Of a stretch of 64,000 bases of DNA, positions 17,209-27,147 are shown one piece after another (position 1 is the first letter of the stretch; the number at the start of each line of letters is the position of its first letter). Made by a program: the position numbers and the translations under genes. The notes beneath the pieces are model-generated. The model was given only the letters and a program-made list of their open reading frames with translations. It ran no database searches and had not been told where the DNA came from. Source of the stretch: Guptibacillus hwajinpoensis (GTDB taxonomy: Bacteria; Bacillota; Bacilli; Bacillales; Guptibacillaceae); NCBI RefSeq assembly GCF_005144865.1, contig NZ_SWFM01000001.1, positions 310,001 to 374,000 on the forward strand, in the 5' to 3' direction.

Positions 17209-18175
17209 ATACTTCTTGTTCAATATGTTCTTGCATGAGATTTTGAATACGTTCGTCTACTTCTTCTTGAGTTAAACCATGCTCTGCAACATAGCGATTT
17301 CGTGGGGATGTTCTACATTCATGCGTACATCCACGCAAATATTTATGCTCGTTCTCCTCTGACGTAATAATTTGCTTATTACATTCAGGGTTACCACAAT
17401 TAACATAGCGTTCACACGGCTCGCCTGTAAAATAGTCTTTTCCAACTACTACATGGTCTTTTTGATTAATTGGAACGGAAATTCTACCATCGAATACATA
17501 ACACTGCCCATCCCAGAGTTCGCCCTGCGTCTCTTCATCTTTACCATACGACACGATACCACCATCGAGCTGATTAACATCCTGAAATCCTTGATTCATC
17601 ATCCATCCTGTGAATTTTTCACAGCGAATGCCTCCAGTGCAGTAAGTGAGAATTTTCTTCTCCTTCTGATCAGCAAGGTTCTCTTGGACCCATTCAGGTA
17701 GGTCACGGAAATTCTGAATATCAGGGCGAATCGCTCCGCGGAAGTGACCTAGATCATACTCATAGTCGTTACGAGTATCTAAGATGATAACGTCCTCCTG
17801 TAGCATCGCTTCACGCCATTCTGCTGGTTTAAGATGCTTGCCACCCACTTCATTAGGATTGTGATTATCTTCAAGACGAAGCGTTACAAGTTCATCTCGA
17901 TAGCGGACATGCATTTTCTTGAAAGGATGTTCTGTTGCTTCATCAATTTTGAAGAACAAATCAGCAAAGCGCTCATCAGCATGCATCATATCCATATATT
18001 TTTGAGTATCCTCAATTGTTCCAGAAAGTGTTCCGTTAATGCCTTCTTCCGAAATAAGGATTCTGCCTTTTAGATTGTTTTCCTTACAAAATGCAAGATG
18101 TTCCTCTACATATTCTTCAGCTTGATCAATTTGAACATATTTATAAAACAATAAAACGCGATAGTCTTTATCCAT
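17207..18175 (-). CDS. tRNA uridine(34) hydroxylase, rhodanese type (TrhO), copy 2
   Basis: A protein of 322 residues from an ATG with AAAGGAG 9 bases upstream. It has the same order as copy 1: acylphosphatase-like N-terminus ([12 protein letters not shown]), rhodanese domain with [16 protein letters not shown], and a cysteine-rich C-terminus ([29 protein letters not shown]), but with a longer tail (about 20 extra residues). The catalytic cysteine is intact, so both copies could be active. The [12 protein letters not shown] and [21 protein letters not shown] stretches show close paralogy with 11380-12279. Confidence 0.88.
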   Translation of the reverse strand: MDKDYRVLLFYKYVQIDQAEEYVEEHLAFCKENNLKGRILISEEGINGTLSGTIEDTQKYMDMMHADERFADLFFKIDEATEHPFKKMHVRYRDELVTLRLEDNHNPNEVGGKHLKPAEWREAMLQEDVIILDTRNDYEYDLGHFRGAIRPDIQNFRDLPEWVQENLADQKEKKILTYCTGGIRCEKFTGWMMNQGFQDVNQLDGGIVSYGKDEETQGELWDGQCYVFDGRISVPINQKDHVVVGKDYFTGEPCERYVNCGNPECNKQIITSEENEHKYLRGCTHECRTSPRNRYVAEHGLTQEEVDERIQNLMQEHIEQEV

Positions 18176-18359
18176 ACTAGTATCTCCTTTATTTCACTGT
18201 TTCCTTTTGCCAGTCTTTGAACCGTTCCAAAAACTAATTATAATAAAATTTACTCAAAATGCAAACCGAATCGCTTAAACTAATCTGTTAAGCAGATTAC
18301 AAACAAATCAATCGGCATTGCTTTTATTGCTACAGACAGCAGTTGAAACAGTGAAAAAA

Positions 18360-18800
18360 TCACGCTTGTTTAATAGATGGCTCGACAATAACTTCAACGT
18401 TCCCCTTAATAGCACGTGTAATCATACACCCTTCTTCTGCCTGATGAGCAATTTTATGAATTTGTTCACTCAATGCTTCATCTGGCTTTTCTGAAAGATA
18501 TATGACTGGATAATGATGAATTGACTCTACATGTAGTCTTCCTTTTTCACTCACGATTAATTTAGAAGAAATTGTAATATCTTCAAACTGAATTTTGTTT
18601 CGCTCTAAATACAATCCAATTGTCATAAAGTAACAGGCTGCAGATGAACTTAACAACAATTCATCCGGATTCGTACCAATCTCACTCCCACCCATTGATG
18701 CAGGGATAGATACTTCTGTCGTTAAATGATCTGTACTAATCTTCCCCGCTCCAGATAGTCCGCCTTTCCAACTTCCATTCAGTTCAAATACATGAGCCAT
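18360..18800 (-). CDS. OsmC family peroxiredoxin-like protein
   Basis: A protein of 146 residues from ATG 18800 (AAAGGAGGG upstream); the longer in-frame ATG at 18863 would overlap the terminator of the gene before it. OsmC-fold features are MGGSEIGTNPDELLLSSSAACYFMTI with the peroxidatic cysteine and EEGCMITRAIKGNVEV with the resolving cysteine. The GTNPDELL signature places it with SACOL1771-type OsmC proteins, which reduce organic hydroperoxides. It follows brxA but is separated from it by a terminator. Confidence 0.85.
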   Translation of the reverse strand: MAHVFELNGSWKGGLSGAGKISTDHLTTEVSIPASMGGSEIGTNPDELLLSSSAACYFMTIGLYLERNKIQFEDITISSKLIVSEKGRLHVESIHHYPVIYLSEKPDEALSEQIHKIAHQAEEGCMITRAIKGNVEVIVEPSIKQA

Positions 18801-18823
18801 ATGATGCCCTCCTTTAAGTAGCG

Positions 18824-18857
18824 ACAAAACTCCACTCGAATGAGTGGAGTTTGTCTT
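18824..18857 (-). terminator. Terminator of brxA
   Basis: An 11-bp stem (AAACTCCACTC/GAGTGGAGTTT) with a 4-base loop is followed on the reverse strand by TTTTGTC. Confidence 0.8.
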
Positions 18858-19285
18858 TAACAATATTGTTCAAAAGCTCCCGTTAAGTTCTCAACGATTT
18901 CTTCTACTTCATGGTCTTCGATTTCTTCCCTTGGAATGAAGTGAAGGACCTGTCCATCTTTGAGTAGTGCAATAGAAGGTGAGGAAGGTTCATATCCTTC
19001 TAGATATTCACGCATTTTTCCTGTCGCTTCTCTGTCTTGACCAGCAAAAACCGTAACTAAGTGTTCAGGCTTTTTGTCATTCTCAATCGCCTCACGTGCA
19101 GCAGGTCTTGCAAGCCCAGCTGCACAGCCGCAAACAGAATTAATGAAAACGAGAGACGTTCCTTTTTTTTCAGTAATGAAGTTCGCAACCTCTTCAGGTG
19201 TTGTAAGCTCTTCAAATCCAGCTGATGTTAATTCATCACGCATTGGTTGTGCCATTTGGCGCATATATTCTTCGTATGGGTTCAT
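18857..19285 (-). CDS. brxA: Bacilliredoxin BrxA (YphP family)
   Basis: A protein of 142 residues of the UPF0403/BrxA-BrxB family, with the active-site CGC in FINSVCGCAAGLARPAAREA (about 52-54). It removes bacillithiol from S-bacillithiolated proteins after oxidative stress. The start MNPYEEYMRQMAQPMRDELTSAGFEELTTPEEV (in parts) and the ending GAFEQYC match YphP more closely than YqiW. A GGGAGG site precedes the ATG. It lies directly after ypgR, as in B. subtilis where yphP and ypgR are close. Confidence 0.92.
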   Translation of the reverse strand: MNPYEEYMRQMAQPMRDELTSAGFEELTTPEEVANFITEKKGTSLVFINSVCGCAAGLARPAAREAIENDKKPEHLVTVFAGQDREATGKMREYLEGYEPSSPSIALLKDGQVLHFIPREEIEDHEVEEIVENLTGAFEQYC

Positions 19286-19303
19286 ATCCGATACCTCCCG
19301 ATT

Positions 19304-20434
19304 TTAATTGGACTTTCTTGCCTGAGTCATTTGGTGCCAGACAGATCCTTTTGCTTCTTCTCCGCCTTTAATACGCTCTAAAGCCATACCTGCCTGCATC
19401 TTCACTTCAAACTCTGGGTCTTGAGTTGCTTCTTCTAAGGCTGGAATAGCTGTATCATCCCCCACTTCATACAAATACATCGCTGCTCTCCAACGGACAA
19501 GCTTGTTCGGGTCCTTTAACGATTCAACCATTTCTGGAATCGCTTCTATATAACCTAAATCGGACATACAGTCACCTGCCGTACGCCTTACGGTCACAGA
19601 CTTATCACGTAAAGCTTGATATAGTAGCGGAAGCACTTCTTTTGATTCGATCATCCCGAGATAGACAGCTGCAAGTCTTCGTACTGAAGCTTTTTCGTCT
19701 TTCAATGCTTTCTCAAGTACAGGTAAATCAGAAAGATCCGGATCCATCCGATCAAGAGCAGCATATCTTGATTTCCAATCTGGATCATCCAGCATCTCTA
19801 AAGTTACTTTTTTCTTATTTGTTTTTCTCGTTTGAGTTGTCCGATTCGGATCAAACGCGGACTTTACAAGATCGTCAAGGCGCTCTTTGCTATATGTTGC
19901 TGCTATTTCTTCCGTTACTTCAGTTCCGATGTCATCAGCTGCACCATATCTCGGACTTTGCTCTTTCCATTCTCGCTCCATTACCATGTTATCAGATGCT
20001 GAAGAAGCGTTCATAGCCGCCTCCATAAATCGATCTGGGAGTCCAAAACGATGCTCCTTATCCCCCTCTTCAAGCTTAACCTGCATTGGAATATCACGGA
20101 ACATCTGGATGAATACCTTCACTTCTCCAAAGTCTTCAACTTTCGCCTGATCAGAAGCGGGAGACTCTTCACTCTCCTGTCCAAAAGCTTCCCTAGCGCC
20201 TGGTAAGATATCTTCCCAAGCGTATCTAGCATTTCGTTCAAGTGCGATAAAATCCATCACATGATAAAGACCTTTCACTCCTGGAACAGCCATCAATTTC
20301 TGAATAAAATCCGGTGCATCCGTTAGGTCACTATCCTGTTTATACTGGCGCGTATCACCAGCTTCTAGTTCCTCACTTAAGTTAATTTTCATCGAATTTG
20401 GACTTGGTGTCGGTTCGATTGAAACAATCTTCAT
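19304..20434 (-). CDS. ypgR: Conserved virulence factor C family protein: Nfu N-terminal-like domain plus HEAT repeats (YpgR)
   Basis: A protein of 376 residues from ATG 20434 (AAGGGGGC upstream). The N-terminus (about 1-85) is an Nfu_N-type scaffold domain with EPTPSPNSMKINLSEE and VPGVKGLYHVMDFIALER. The middle part is the family-specific DUF (EVKVFIQMFRDIPMQVKLEEGD). The C-terminal half (about 215-370) holds about five HEAT-type helical repeats (e.g. KDEKASVRRLAAVYLGMI, RDKSVTVRRTAGDCMSDLGY). It lacks the Fe-S-binding CxxC of true Nfu. Homologues in staphylococci (CvfC) affect virulence; the molecular role is unknown. Confidence 0.88.
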   Translation of the reverse strand: MKIVSIEPTPSPNSMKINLSEELEAGDTRQYKQDSDLTDAPDFIQKLMAVPGVKGLYHVMDFIALERNARYAWEDILPGAREAFGQESEESPASDQAKVEDFGEVKVFIQMFRDIPMQVKLEEGDKEHRFGLPDRFMEAAMNASSASDNMVMEREWKEQSPRYGAADDIGTEVTEEIAATYSKERLDDLVKSAFDPNRTTQTRKTNKKKVTLEMLDDPDWKSRYAALDRMDPDLSDLPVLEKALKDEKASVRRLAAVYLGMIESKEVLPLLYQALRDKSVTVRRTAGDCMSDLGYIEAIPEMVESLKDPNKLVRWRAAMYLYEVGDDTAIPALEEATQDPEFEVKMQAGMALERIKGGEEAKGSVWHQMTQARKSN

Positions 20435-20496
20435 GCAATCGCCCCCTTCTATTCGTGATTTTATCATATGTGACTACGCTCTACCATTACAGTGAT

Positions 20497-21090
20497 TCAT
20501 TGTTCAATCTTAACCACTGTAGCGTTTTTCCTGTATTCATTATAAAAGGAAAGCACCTCGTCCACATATTCATCACTCTGGTTGTACGCAAATAATGCAC
20601 TCTTAATTCTTCCTTCACTAGCCCCATTTGCAGAAAGGTAGCTTGCAGCTGTATAAGCTGCATCTGTTAGGTTATATGGGTCAGCTTTACCATCACCATT
20701 CCCATCTTTTCCATAACCACCATATTTATCGATCAGTTTAGGATCCGTTATATCAACTAAATCATCTTTATCCAGTTCACCAAGCCTACTGCCACCGTAG
20801 CTCCATCCTATCCATGTGAGTGGCATGAACTGATAATGTCCAATCGCACCTTTTGGACTTTCGAGTTTTGACATGGTTGAAAACTTTGTTTCTACACGAT
20901 GAACAGCAGCAAGTAGTTCCCATTGCATCCCATATTCTTCAGCAGCCTCTCTGTAGAGATCCATATACTCTTCTGGAACATGTGACTTTTTCAATGGAGT
21001 GGGAAAAGCAGCAGGGTTCTTCTGTAAAAGAACCCCACATACTACGCTTATGATGACTGTAACTAGAATTGCTACACTTGGTCGTTTCAA
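20497..21090 (-). CDS. Lytic transglycosylase-like protein (SLT fold), exported
   Basis: A protein of 197 residues with a TTG start and an N-terminal membrane segment (VAILVTVIISVVCGVLL). The catalytic domain has the glutamate in LLAAVHRVETKFS, then SPKGAIGHYQFMPLTWIGW and NLTDAAYTAASYLSANG, as in SLT/MltB-type murein lytic transglycosylases. A calcium-binding-like loop DGNGDGKADP lies in the middle. It should cleave peptidoglycan outside the membrane. It lies 15 bases downstream of the AI-2E-type permease gene. Confidence 0.85.
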   Translation of the reverse strand: MKRPSVAILVTVIISVVCGVLLQKNPAAFPTPLKKSHVPEEYMDLYREAAEEYGMQWELLAAVHRVETKFSTMSKLESPKGAIGHYQFMPLTWIGWSYGGSRLGELDKDDLVDITDPKLIDKYGGYGKDGNGDGKADPYNLTDAAYTAASYLSANGASEGRIKSALFAYNQSDEYVDEVLSFYNEYRKNATVVKIEQ

Positions 21091-21105
21091 ATTATTACTT
21101 CCTTC

Positions 21106-22209
21106 CTAGCTGCGGTCGTTCCGATCTTGAAATTCTTCACTCGGAAGATGAATCCACTTACTTAGATAGCCATGATTATAAAGAGCTTTAATTAAAATGA
21201 GTAAAATTGGTGATAGTACAACACCTGCAATACCAAACAGAGAAAGAGATATAATCATAAATGATAGAATCGTAAATGCTGATACGCCAAGCGAATCTCC
21301 TGTTATTTTCGGCTCCATTATTTGTCTAACTAGCATCACGACTGCAAGCAAAATCAACAATGATATAGCAAGTGATGAATGGCCAACTGCAAATAGATAA
21401 ATAGCCCATGGTACGAAAATAGCAGAAACACCAAGCAGTGGCAGAACATCAAAAAATGCTGATAAAAGCGCAAGTGTAAATGCATTATCTACTCGTAATA
21501 TCCATAAACCGCAAAGAACTAGTACGAAGGTTATCGTGATTAGTTTAAGCTGAGCTTTTAAATAGGAAGCAATCCCACTAAGTACGTTCTCTTTCAGAAA
21601 ATAATAAGCGGTTTTAAAAGTATTCGGCGTACGTTTCTCTGCAATACGCTTCCACATATCAATTTCAATACTTAAGAAATAGGCTAAGACGATTCCGATG
21701 ATGAAATTGATCACAAGGGTTGGAATCGATGTAACAAAAGCAAACACACTATTCAAAAATGAAGTTAGCATGATCGAAGCCTTCTCTACTAATGTTAGAG
21801 AGAAATCCTGTGCTTTTTGAAGAACATCTGGTGGAAGCGCGTTTAACTGAAGCTGGCCCCATTGAACGTAGCTCATTACCTGTTCTTGAAATGTAGCAAC
21901 GTAACCAGGAATCAATGCAATTAAATTCTGTAATTGTAGAACAAATATCGCTCCAGCAAGAAATACAACGCTGACCACGACTAAAACAAATAAAAGTGTT
22001 GAAATTGTTGTAGCTGCCGTTTTTCCAAGCCCTCTTCGATTTAAGAATCGAGCAAAAGGCTCAATAATTAAGAAGATGACATAGCCTACAAGAATAGGAG
22101 CGGCAATATCAAATAAGAAACTCGATACGAGCATGATAAGAAACACGGTTAATACGATAAGGCCGATATCAAATGCCGTTCTCGCATACCGTCTATAAAA
22201 AGTTAACAC
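21106..22209 (-). CDS. AI-2E family transporter (UPF0118/YtvI-like)
   Basis: A protein of 367 residues with a GTG start (GAGGTG upstream). It has about seven to eight hydrophobic segments: two pairs near the N-terminus, an amphipathic central region (about 100-160), and a C-terminal block. Signature stretches of the family are PILVGYVIFLIIEPF, the DVLPLLGVSAIFVPWAIY core and LSPILLILIKALY. Members act as proton-driven antiporters or autoinducer-2 exporters; B. subtilis YtvI is a sporulation relative of similar length. The substrate here is unknown. Confidence 0.85.
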   Translation of the reverse strand: MLTFYRRYARTAFDIGLIVLTVFLIMLVSSFLFDIAAPILVGYVIFLIIEPFARFLNRRGLGKTAATTISTLLFVLVVVSVVFLAGAIFVLQLQNLIALIPGYVATFQEQVMSYVQWGQLQLNALPPDVLQKAQDFSLTLVEKASIMLTSFLNSVFAFVTSIPTLVINFIIGIVLAYFLSIEIDMWKRIAEKRTPNTFKTAYYFLKENVLSGIASYLKAQLKLITITFVLVLCGLWILRVDNAFTLALLSAFFDVLPLLGVSAIFVPWAIYLFAVGHSSLAISLLILLAVVMLVRQIMEPKITGDSLGVSAFTILSFMIISLSLFGIAGVVLSPILLILIKALYNHGYLSKWIHLPSEEFQDRNDRS

Positions 22210-22272
22210 GTTGTCACCTCACTAAATTCATCTGTCGTAAGCATATCGGTTTTAAAGCTAAATTTCCATAAC

Positions 22273-22297
22273 AAAAAAGAAGGGAATTCCCTTCCTT
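22273..22297 (-). terminator. Terminator of the EAL-domain gene
   Basis: The self-complementary GAAGGGAATTCCCTTC is followed on the reverse strand by TTTTTTG. Confidence 0.8.
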
Positions 22298-22302
22298 TAA
22301 GA

Positions 22303-23334
22303 TTATACCTTAATCCTTGAAATTGGTTGCTCTGCTGGTCGTCCAAAATAATACCCCTGTCCATAAGTCATTCCAACATCCTGGCAGAATTGAGCTTCTT
22401 CTTTTCGCTCAATCCCCTCTGCAAGAAGTGTAATCCCCTCTGCTTCAGCAATTGAAACCAATTCAGATAGTTTAGACTGCTTAACGATATCCTGATCACA
22501 AAAAGAAATCACACTGCGATCAATTTTGGCGAAATCCGGCTTTAATTCAAGGAGCATCTCCTGAGTTGCGAATCCTGTTCCAACATCATCCAGCGCCATT
22601 TTCATTCCTTCAGCTTTATATGTATTAAAGATGTTTTTCAAATGGTCGATTTCATTTATTTTCTCTGTCTCTACTACTTCAAACACAAGATCATTTGGGT
22701 CCACCTCATATTTTTCAACTGCCTTGAACGTTGTCCTGAGACAATGGGTTGGATCGTAGATAGAAGACGGCAAAAAGTTAATAAATCGCTTAACCCCTCT
22801 AGGAAGGGTTTCTGCACTTACTCGAATAGAAGAAATTCTAGTAGCACTATCTAGAAATGATTGGAGACCAGACTCTCTTGCCATTTGAAACAATTCATAT
22901 GGTTGAAAAGGGTAATCTTGTTTTATTGGACGCATTAGAAATTCATAACCGGTTATTTCATTATCCTCTAGCTTAATAATAGGCTGCATATGGTTAGTAA
23001 ACAATGAGCCGTTCATAATTTCTATGTAATCTGGTCGTTGCACACGGGAATAAAAGTGAGGAAAGGTTATGGCTGTTGCTCCCTTTATTCCAGGCTCTGT
23101 TAGTGTTGAGCAATAAAACATTTCTTTAGCTGCCTTATTAAAGGAATTATTAATCAGCTCACAAAGTTCTTTAAGTTCATGTTCATTATCATAAGAAACC
23201 ACAATAGGATTTGCCGATTCCAAATTAAAGATTTCTCTTAAGCTTTCAACTAATTGAGGAGCTGGTGTGTAGACTTCTAAGTACCCCTCAAGTAATATTT
23301 GTGGAATCGCATTGCATTTAGAGCAAGCAAGCAT
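22303..23334 (-). CDS. EAL domain protein, probable c-di-GMP phosphodiesterase
   Basis: A protein of 343 residues. A short N-terminal part with CSKC (4-7) precedes a region of unknown type (about 20-100) and a C-terminal EAL domain (about 105-340). The catalytic set looks mostly intact: YEFLMRP (EFL in place of EAL), the asparagine in FINFLP, FEVVETE, LDDVGTGF, KIDRS, AEGIER and GQGYYFGRP. The enzyme would linearise c-di-GMP in the cytoplasm. The N-terminal cysteine pair might bind metal or sense redox. It is monocistronic, with terminators on both sides. Confidence 0.85.
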   Translation of the reverse strand: MLACSKCNAIPQILLEGYLEVYTPAPQLVESLREIFNLESANPIVVSYDNEHELKELCELINNSFNKAAKEMFYCSTLTEPGIKGATAITFPHFYSRVQRPDYIEIMNGSLFTNHMQPIIKLEDNEITGYEFLMRPIKQDYPFQPYELFQMARESGLQSFLDSATRISSIRVSAETLPRGVKRFINFLPSSIYDPTHCLRTTFKAVEKYEVDPNDLVFEVVETEKINEIDHLKNIFNTYKAEGMKMALDDVGTGFATQEMLLELKPDFAKIDRSVISFCDQDIVKQSKLSELVSIAEAEGITLLAEGIERKEEAQFCQDVGMTYGQGYYFGRPAEQPISRIKV

Positions 23335-23381
23335 TCATAATCTTCTCCTTACCTTTACTATAGTTCAATCTTTAAAGTCAT

Positions 23382-23416
23382 AAAAAAGCAGAGGATTTAT
23401 CCCCTGCTTTTTTTAT
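23382..23416. terminator. Terminator after glgA
   Basis: The arms GCAG-GGAT and TCC-CTGC with an A run before and a T run after close the glycogen operon; the hairpin is symmetrical enough to act both ways. Confidence 0.8.
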
Positions 23417-23431
23417 CGGACAAGTTCCTAT

Positions 23432-24865
23432 TTATTTTAATAGATTTTCATACAAATTAAGGTATTCTTCAGATGACGCTTCCCACGAGTAGTCCAGATG
23501 CATTGCTCTTGAAACTAACTTATGCCATGTTGTTTCGTCATGATGATAAAGATTGAGAGCAAGCTTAATCGTATCTAACATCTCATGCGCATTATAGTTG
23601 GCGAAACTGAAACCATGCCCTTCACCCGTGTACTTATTAAAAGGAACAACTGTATCCTTTAATCCACCTGTTTCACGAACGATTGGCAAACTTCCGTATC
23701 GAAGTGCAATAAGCTGACTAAGTCCACACGGTTCAAACTGGGACGGCATGAGAAAGAGATCAGAAGCAGCATAAAGTTGGCGAGCAAAACCATCATCAAA
23801 ATATATATTAGCTGAAAATCTTCCAGGGTAACGAGCCTCCGCTTCACGAAGCATATGCTCGTAATGTTCATCGCCAGTACCAAGTACAACAACTTGAATA
23901 TTCTCTTCCATGATCTGTGGTAGCACGCGGAAGAATAGATCAATCCCTTTTTGTTCAACTAAACGTGTAATCATAGACAAGACAGGAATTCCTTCCCCAA
24001 CCTGTAGACCGAGCTTCTTCTGCAAATCTGTTTTGTTTTTCTCTTTCAACAGCTGCTGAGTAGCCTGATATTTAAAAGGAAGCGCATCATCAGATGCAGG
24101 ATCATACAGTTCTGTGTCAATACCGTTTATAATGCCGACAAAATCTTGCTCCCTTTTGCGCATTATTCCATCTAGGTACTCTCCAAAATAAGGTAGCTTA
24201 ATTTCATCAGCATATGAAGGACTTACCGTTGAAATGTAATCCGAGTACACTAGCCCACCCTTCATGAAGCTGACATTACCATGAAACTCAACGCCTTCAT
24301 TGTTGAAATGAAGCTCACTTAAATCGAGAAGGTCATGTAAAATTGATTTCGGGAAAACGCCCTGGTAACGCAAATTATGAATGGTATAGACAACCTTCAT
24401 CGACTCATAAGTTGGATGATTACGGTAATGTGCTTTCTTTAATACCGGAATCATACCAGTTTGCCAATCGTGACAATGAAGGATATCAGGCTGCTCATCA
24501 AGATAAGGAATAGCTTCTAATACGGCTTTACAGAAGAATGAGAATCGTTCACCATCATCGTAGTACCCATAGCTCCCACTTCGCTTAAAGTAATACTCAT
24601 TATCAATAAAATAATACGTTATGCCGTCGTGTTTCAGCATTTCAATTCCACAGTATTTATGACGCCATCCTACAGATACTGTAATTGTATCCTTAAGCTT
24701 AAGTTGACTTTTAAATGTTTCGTTCATATCTTGATATTTAGGCAATATAACGGATACGTTTACTCCCTGTTTCTTAAGAGCTCTTGGTAGCGCTCCTATT
24801 ACATCCCCAAGGCCCCCAGTTTTAATAAATGGGTGGCCTTCAGATGCTGCAAATAAAACATTCAT
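23432..24865 (-). CDS. glgA: Glycogen synthase (ADP-glucose, GT5)
   Basis: A protein of 477 residues, normal for bacterial GlgA. It extends alpha-1,4-glucan chains with ADP-glucose. The N-terminal KTGGLGDVIGALPRAL binds ADP-glucose, DILHCHDWQTGMIP and YTIHNLRYQG are typical, and the C-terminal GT-B half has MITRLVEQKGIDL, MPSQFEPCGLSQLIALRYG and RETGGLKDTV. It is the last gene of glgB-glgC-glgD-glgA, 15 bases after glgD, with an AGGAGG site. No glgP follows, unlike in B. subtilis. Confidence 0.96.
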   Translation of the reverse strand: MNVLFAASEGHPFIKTGGLGDVIGALPRALKKQGVNVSVILPKYQDMNETFKSQLKLKDTITVSVGWRHKYCGIEMLKHDGITYYFIDNEYYFKRSGSYGYYDDGERFSFFCKAVLEAIPYLDEQPDILHCHDWQTGMIPVLKKAHYRNHPTYESMKVVYTIHNLRYQGVFPKSILHDLLDLSELHFNNEGVEFHGNVSFMKGGLVYSDYISTVSPSYADEIKLPYFGEYLDGIMRKREQDFVGIINGIDTELYDPASDDALPFKYQATQQLLKEKNKTDLQKKLGLQVGEGIPVLSMITRLVEQKGIDLFFRVLPQIMEENIQVVVLGTGDEHYEHMLREAEARYPGRFSANIYFDDGFARQLYAASDLFLMPSQFEPCGLSQLIALRYGSLPIVRETGGLKDTVVPFNKYTGEGHGFSFANYNAHEMLDTIKLALNLYHHDETTWHKLVSRAMHLDYSWEASSEEYLNLYENLLK

Positions 24866-24880
24866 TTCAAGTTCCTCCTA

Positions 24881-25987
24881 CTAGATAACCGTGGATTTGG
24901 CAATGACTCGAGGCTGATCTTCTGACCTAACTGTCTCACCAGGCGAAACGGAAACGTCTTTATCTAGAATAACGTTCTCAATAATCGCACCTTCACCAAT
25001 TTCACATTTTTGCATGATAATGCTATTACGAATAACTGCCCCTTTACCAACTCGAATACCTCTGAATAGAATGCTATTTTCTACTGTACCTGAAATAATA
25101 CATCCATTTGCAACAAGGGAGTTTGAAACATTTGAGCTTTCAAGATACTTTGCAGGCGACTCATGTTTAACCTTCGTATAGATCGGCCCTTTATTGTAGA
25201 AAAGTTCTTGTGTCACATTTGGATCGAGCATCTCCATGCTATAGCGATAATAACTTTCGATGTTATCAATAAAAGTAACATATCCTCCAAAATGATAGGC
25301 ATGAACATGGTAACGGTCCAGACTACCTGCAATGGCTTCATTAATTGAATCATATTTTCCTGTTTTTACACTATCTTCCACAAGGGAGATAAGCAGGGAA
25401 GAATTCATTAAAAATGTATTTAAATACACATTATCTCCTGGCAATGCCTCAACATCTAGGTTTAGACGATCAACACGTTCATCATCATTAGTGTATAGAA
25501 CATTATAATTTCTACCGCTTGTATAAGGGTCATCACAAGGCTTATAGACAACAGTTATGTCAGCATTTTGTGCTTCATGTTCTTGAATGACTTGATCAAA
25601 ATCTACATTCCAGACAAGCTGACCATTTGTAACAAGCACATAATCAGAAAGGCTCCTCTTAAAGTAAGAAAGATTTTCGTAGAAAGAACTAATGTCTCCA
25701 TCACTTTTTCTCTCATCGTCAGCAGGTGGTTGAAAGAACAGACCTCCTCTGTGACGATCTAGATCCCACTCTCTACCAGAACCAAGGTGATCAAAAAGGG
25801 AACGATATTTTTCACGTGTAAACACTGCTACAGTATTAATACTTGCATTGGTCATATTCGATAACGAAAAATCAATTAAACGATACCGACCTGCAAAAGG
25901 AACAGAGGCAAAGCTCCGATGATTTGTTAACTCACTCAAGTTGTTTTTTTCGTCGACTAGATTAATTACTCCTACTACTTTTTTCAT
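24881..25987 (-). CDS. glgD: Glucose-1-phosphate adenylyltransferase subunit GlgD
   Basis: A protein of 368 residues, a GlgC-like nucleotidyltransferase with a left-handed beta-helix C-terminus (about 270-368, repeated I-x-N-S-I-I hexapeptides). The N-terminus has VGVINLVDEKNNLSELTNHRSFASVPFAGRYRLIDF in pieces; the P-loop GGxGTRL of GlgC is missing, as is usual in GlgD, which is thought to modulate the active GlgC subunit. It lies between glgC and glgA with short gaps and an AGGAGG site. Confidence 0.94.
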   Translation of the reverse strand: MKKVVGVINLVDEKNNLSELTNHRSFASVPFAGRYRLIDFSLSNMTNASINTVAVFTREKYRSLFDHLGSGREWDLDRHRGGLFFQPPADDERKSDGDISSFYENLSYFKRSLSDYVLVTNGQLVWNVDFDQVIQEHEAQNADITVVYKPCDDPYTSGRNYNVLYTNDDERVDRLNLDVEALPGDNVYLNTFLMNSSLLISLVEDSVKTGKYDSINEAIAGSLDRYHVHAYHFGGYVTFIDNIESYYRYSMEMLDPNVTQELFYNKGPIYTKVKHESPAKYLESSNVSNSLVANGCIISGTVENSILFRGIRVGKGAVIRNSIIMQKCEIGEGAIIENVILDKDVSVSPGETVRSEDQPRVIAKSTVI

Positions 25988-26004
25988 CGATTCATCCTCC
26001 TATC

Positions 26005-27147
26005 CTATTTTGGTACCGAAACAATTTCGCCATCAGCAATCAATGAAATGGAACCATCATTGGAACCAAGTGTCATACCATCTTCCACGATTGTACCGCT
26101 CTCAACGATTGCATTTTCAATCGTTACATTTGCACCAATTTTTACATTTGGCATAATGATGGAGTTTTTAATTGTACTTCCGAGTCCTACGTGGACTCCG
26201 TAGAATAGAACGGATCTATAAATATCTCCATAAACAACACACCCCTCATTCACAAGTGAACGCGTAACTTTCGCCTGTGGCGCAATATATTGTGGTGGTT
26301 GGTTCGGGTTAACAGAATAAATCTTCCATGCAGGATCGTTTAGAATTAGAGAGGGATCATCATCCAATAAGTCCATATTGGCTTCCCACAAGCTTTGTAA
26401 TGTTCCAACGTCTTTCCAGTATCCGTTATATGAGTAGGCAAAGACATTCTTTTCATCTTCAATCATGGCAGGAATAATGTCTTTTCCAAAGTCATTCGAG
26501 GATTCTGGATTTTGTTCATCTTCTGTTAAATATTTCTCAAGAGCTTTCCAGTTGAAAATATATATACCCATTGATGCAAGGTTTGTTTTAGGTTCAGCTG
26601 GCTTCTCTTGAAACTCAACAATTCGATCTTCATCATCTGTGTTCATGATGCCAAATCGACTAGCCTCATGCCAAGGCACTTCCAACACGGCGATTGTCGC
26701 ATCAGCACCACGTTCTTCGTGGTAATCAAGCATTTCAGAATAATCCATTTTATAAATGTGATCTCCAGAAATAACGAGCACATATTCTGGATCATATTGT
26801 TTGATATAATACATATTCTGGTAAATGGCATTGGCAGTACCTCTATACCATTCTCCACCCTTTTGACCTAGATAAGGAGGTAGTACTGATACGCCTCCAT
26901 TTTTACGATCAAGGTCCCACGAACTTCCAATTCCAATATAAGAATTCAATATGTAAGGCTGATATTGTGTTAGAACGCCAACCGTATCAATACCAGAGTT
27001 ACTACAATTACTAAGGGTGAAATCAATAATTCGGTACTTCCCTCCAAATGGGACAGCAGGCTTTGCGAGACGTGTGGTCAACTTTCCTAATCTCGTTCCC
27101 TGCCCCCCTGCAAGTAGCATTGCAACACAGCGTTTTTTAGACATAGC
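26005..27147 (-). CDS. glgC: Glucose-1-phosphate adenylyltransferase GlgC
   Basis: A protein of 380 residues from ATG 27147 (AAAGGAG 9 bases upstream), the length of B. subtilis GlgC. It makes ADP-glucose from ATP and glucose-1-phosphate, the committed step of glycogen synthesis. It has the catalytic loop [43 protein letters not shown], the substrate site [11 protein letters not shown] and a C-terminal beta-helix. Its start overlaps the end of glgB by about 11 bases. Confidence 0.96.
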   Translation of the reverse strand, partial: AMSKKRCVAMLLAGGQGTRLGKLTTRLAKPAVPFGGKYRIIDFTLSNCSNSGIDTVGVLTQYQPYILNSYIGIGSSWDLDRKNGGVSVLPPYLGQKGGEWYRGTANAIYQNMYYIKQYDPEYVLVISGDHIYKMDYSEMLDYHEERGADATIAVLEVPWHEASRFGIMNTDDEDRIVEFQEKPAEPKTNLASMGIYIFNWKALEKYLTEDEQNPESSNDFGKDIIPAMIEDEKNVFAYSYNGYWKDVGTLQSLWEANMDLLDDDPSLILNDPAWKIYSVNPNQPPQYIAPQAKVTRSLVNEGCVVYGDIYRSVLFYGVHVGLGSTIKNSIIMPNVKIGANVTIENAIVESGTIVEDGMTLGSNDGSISLIADGEIVSVPK

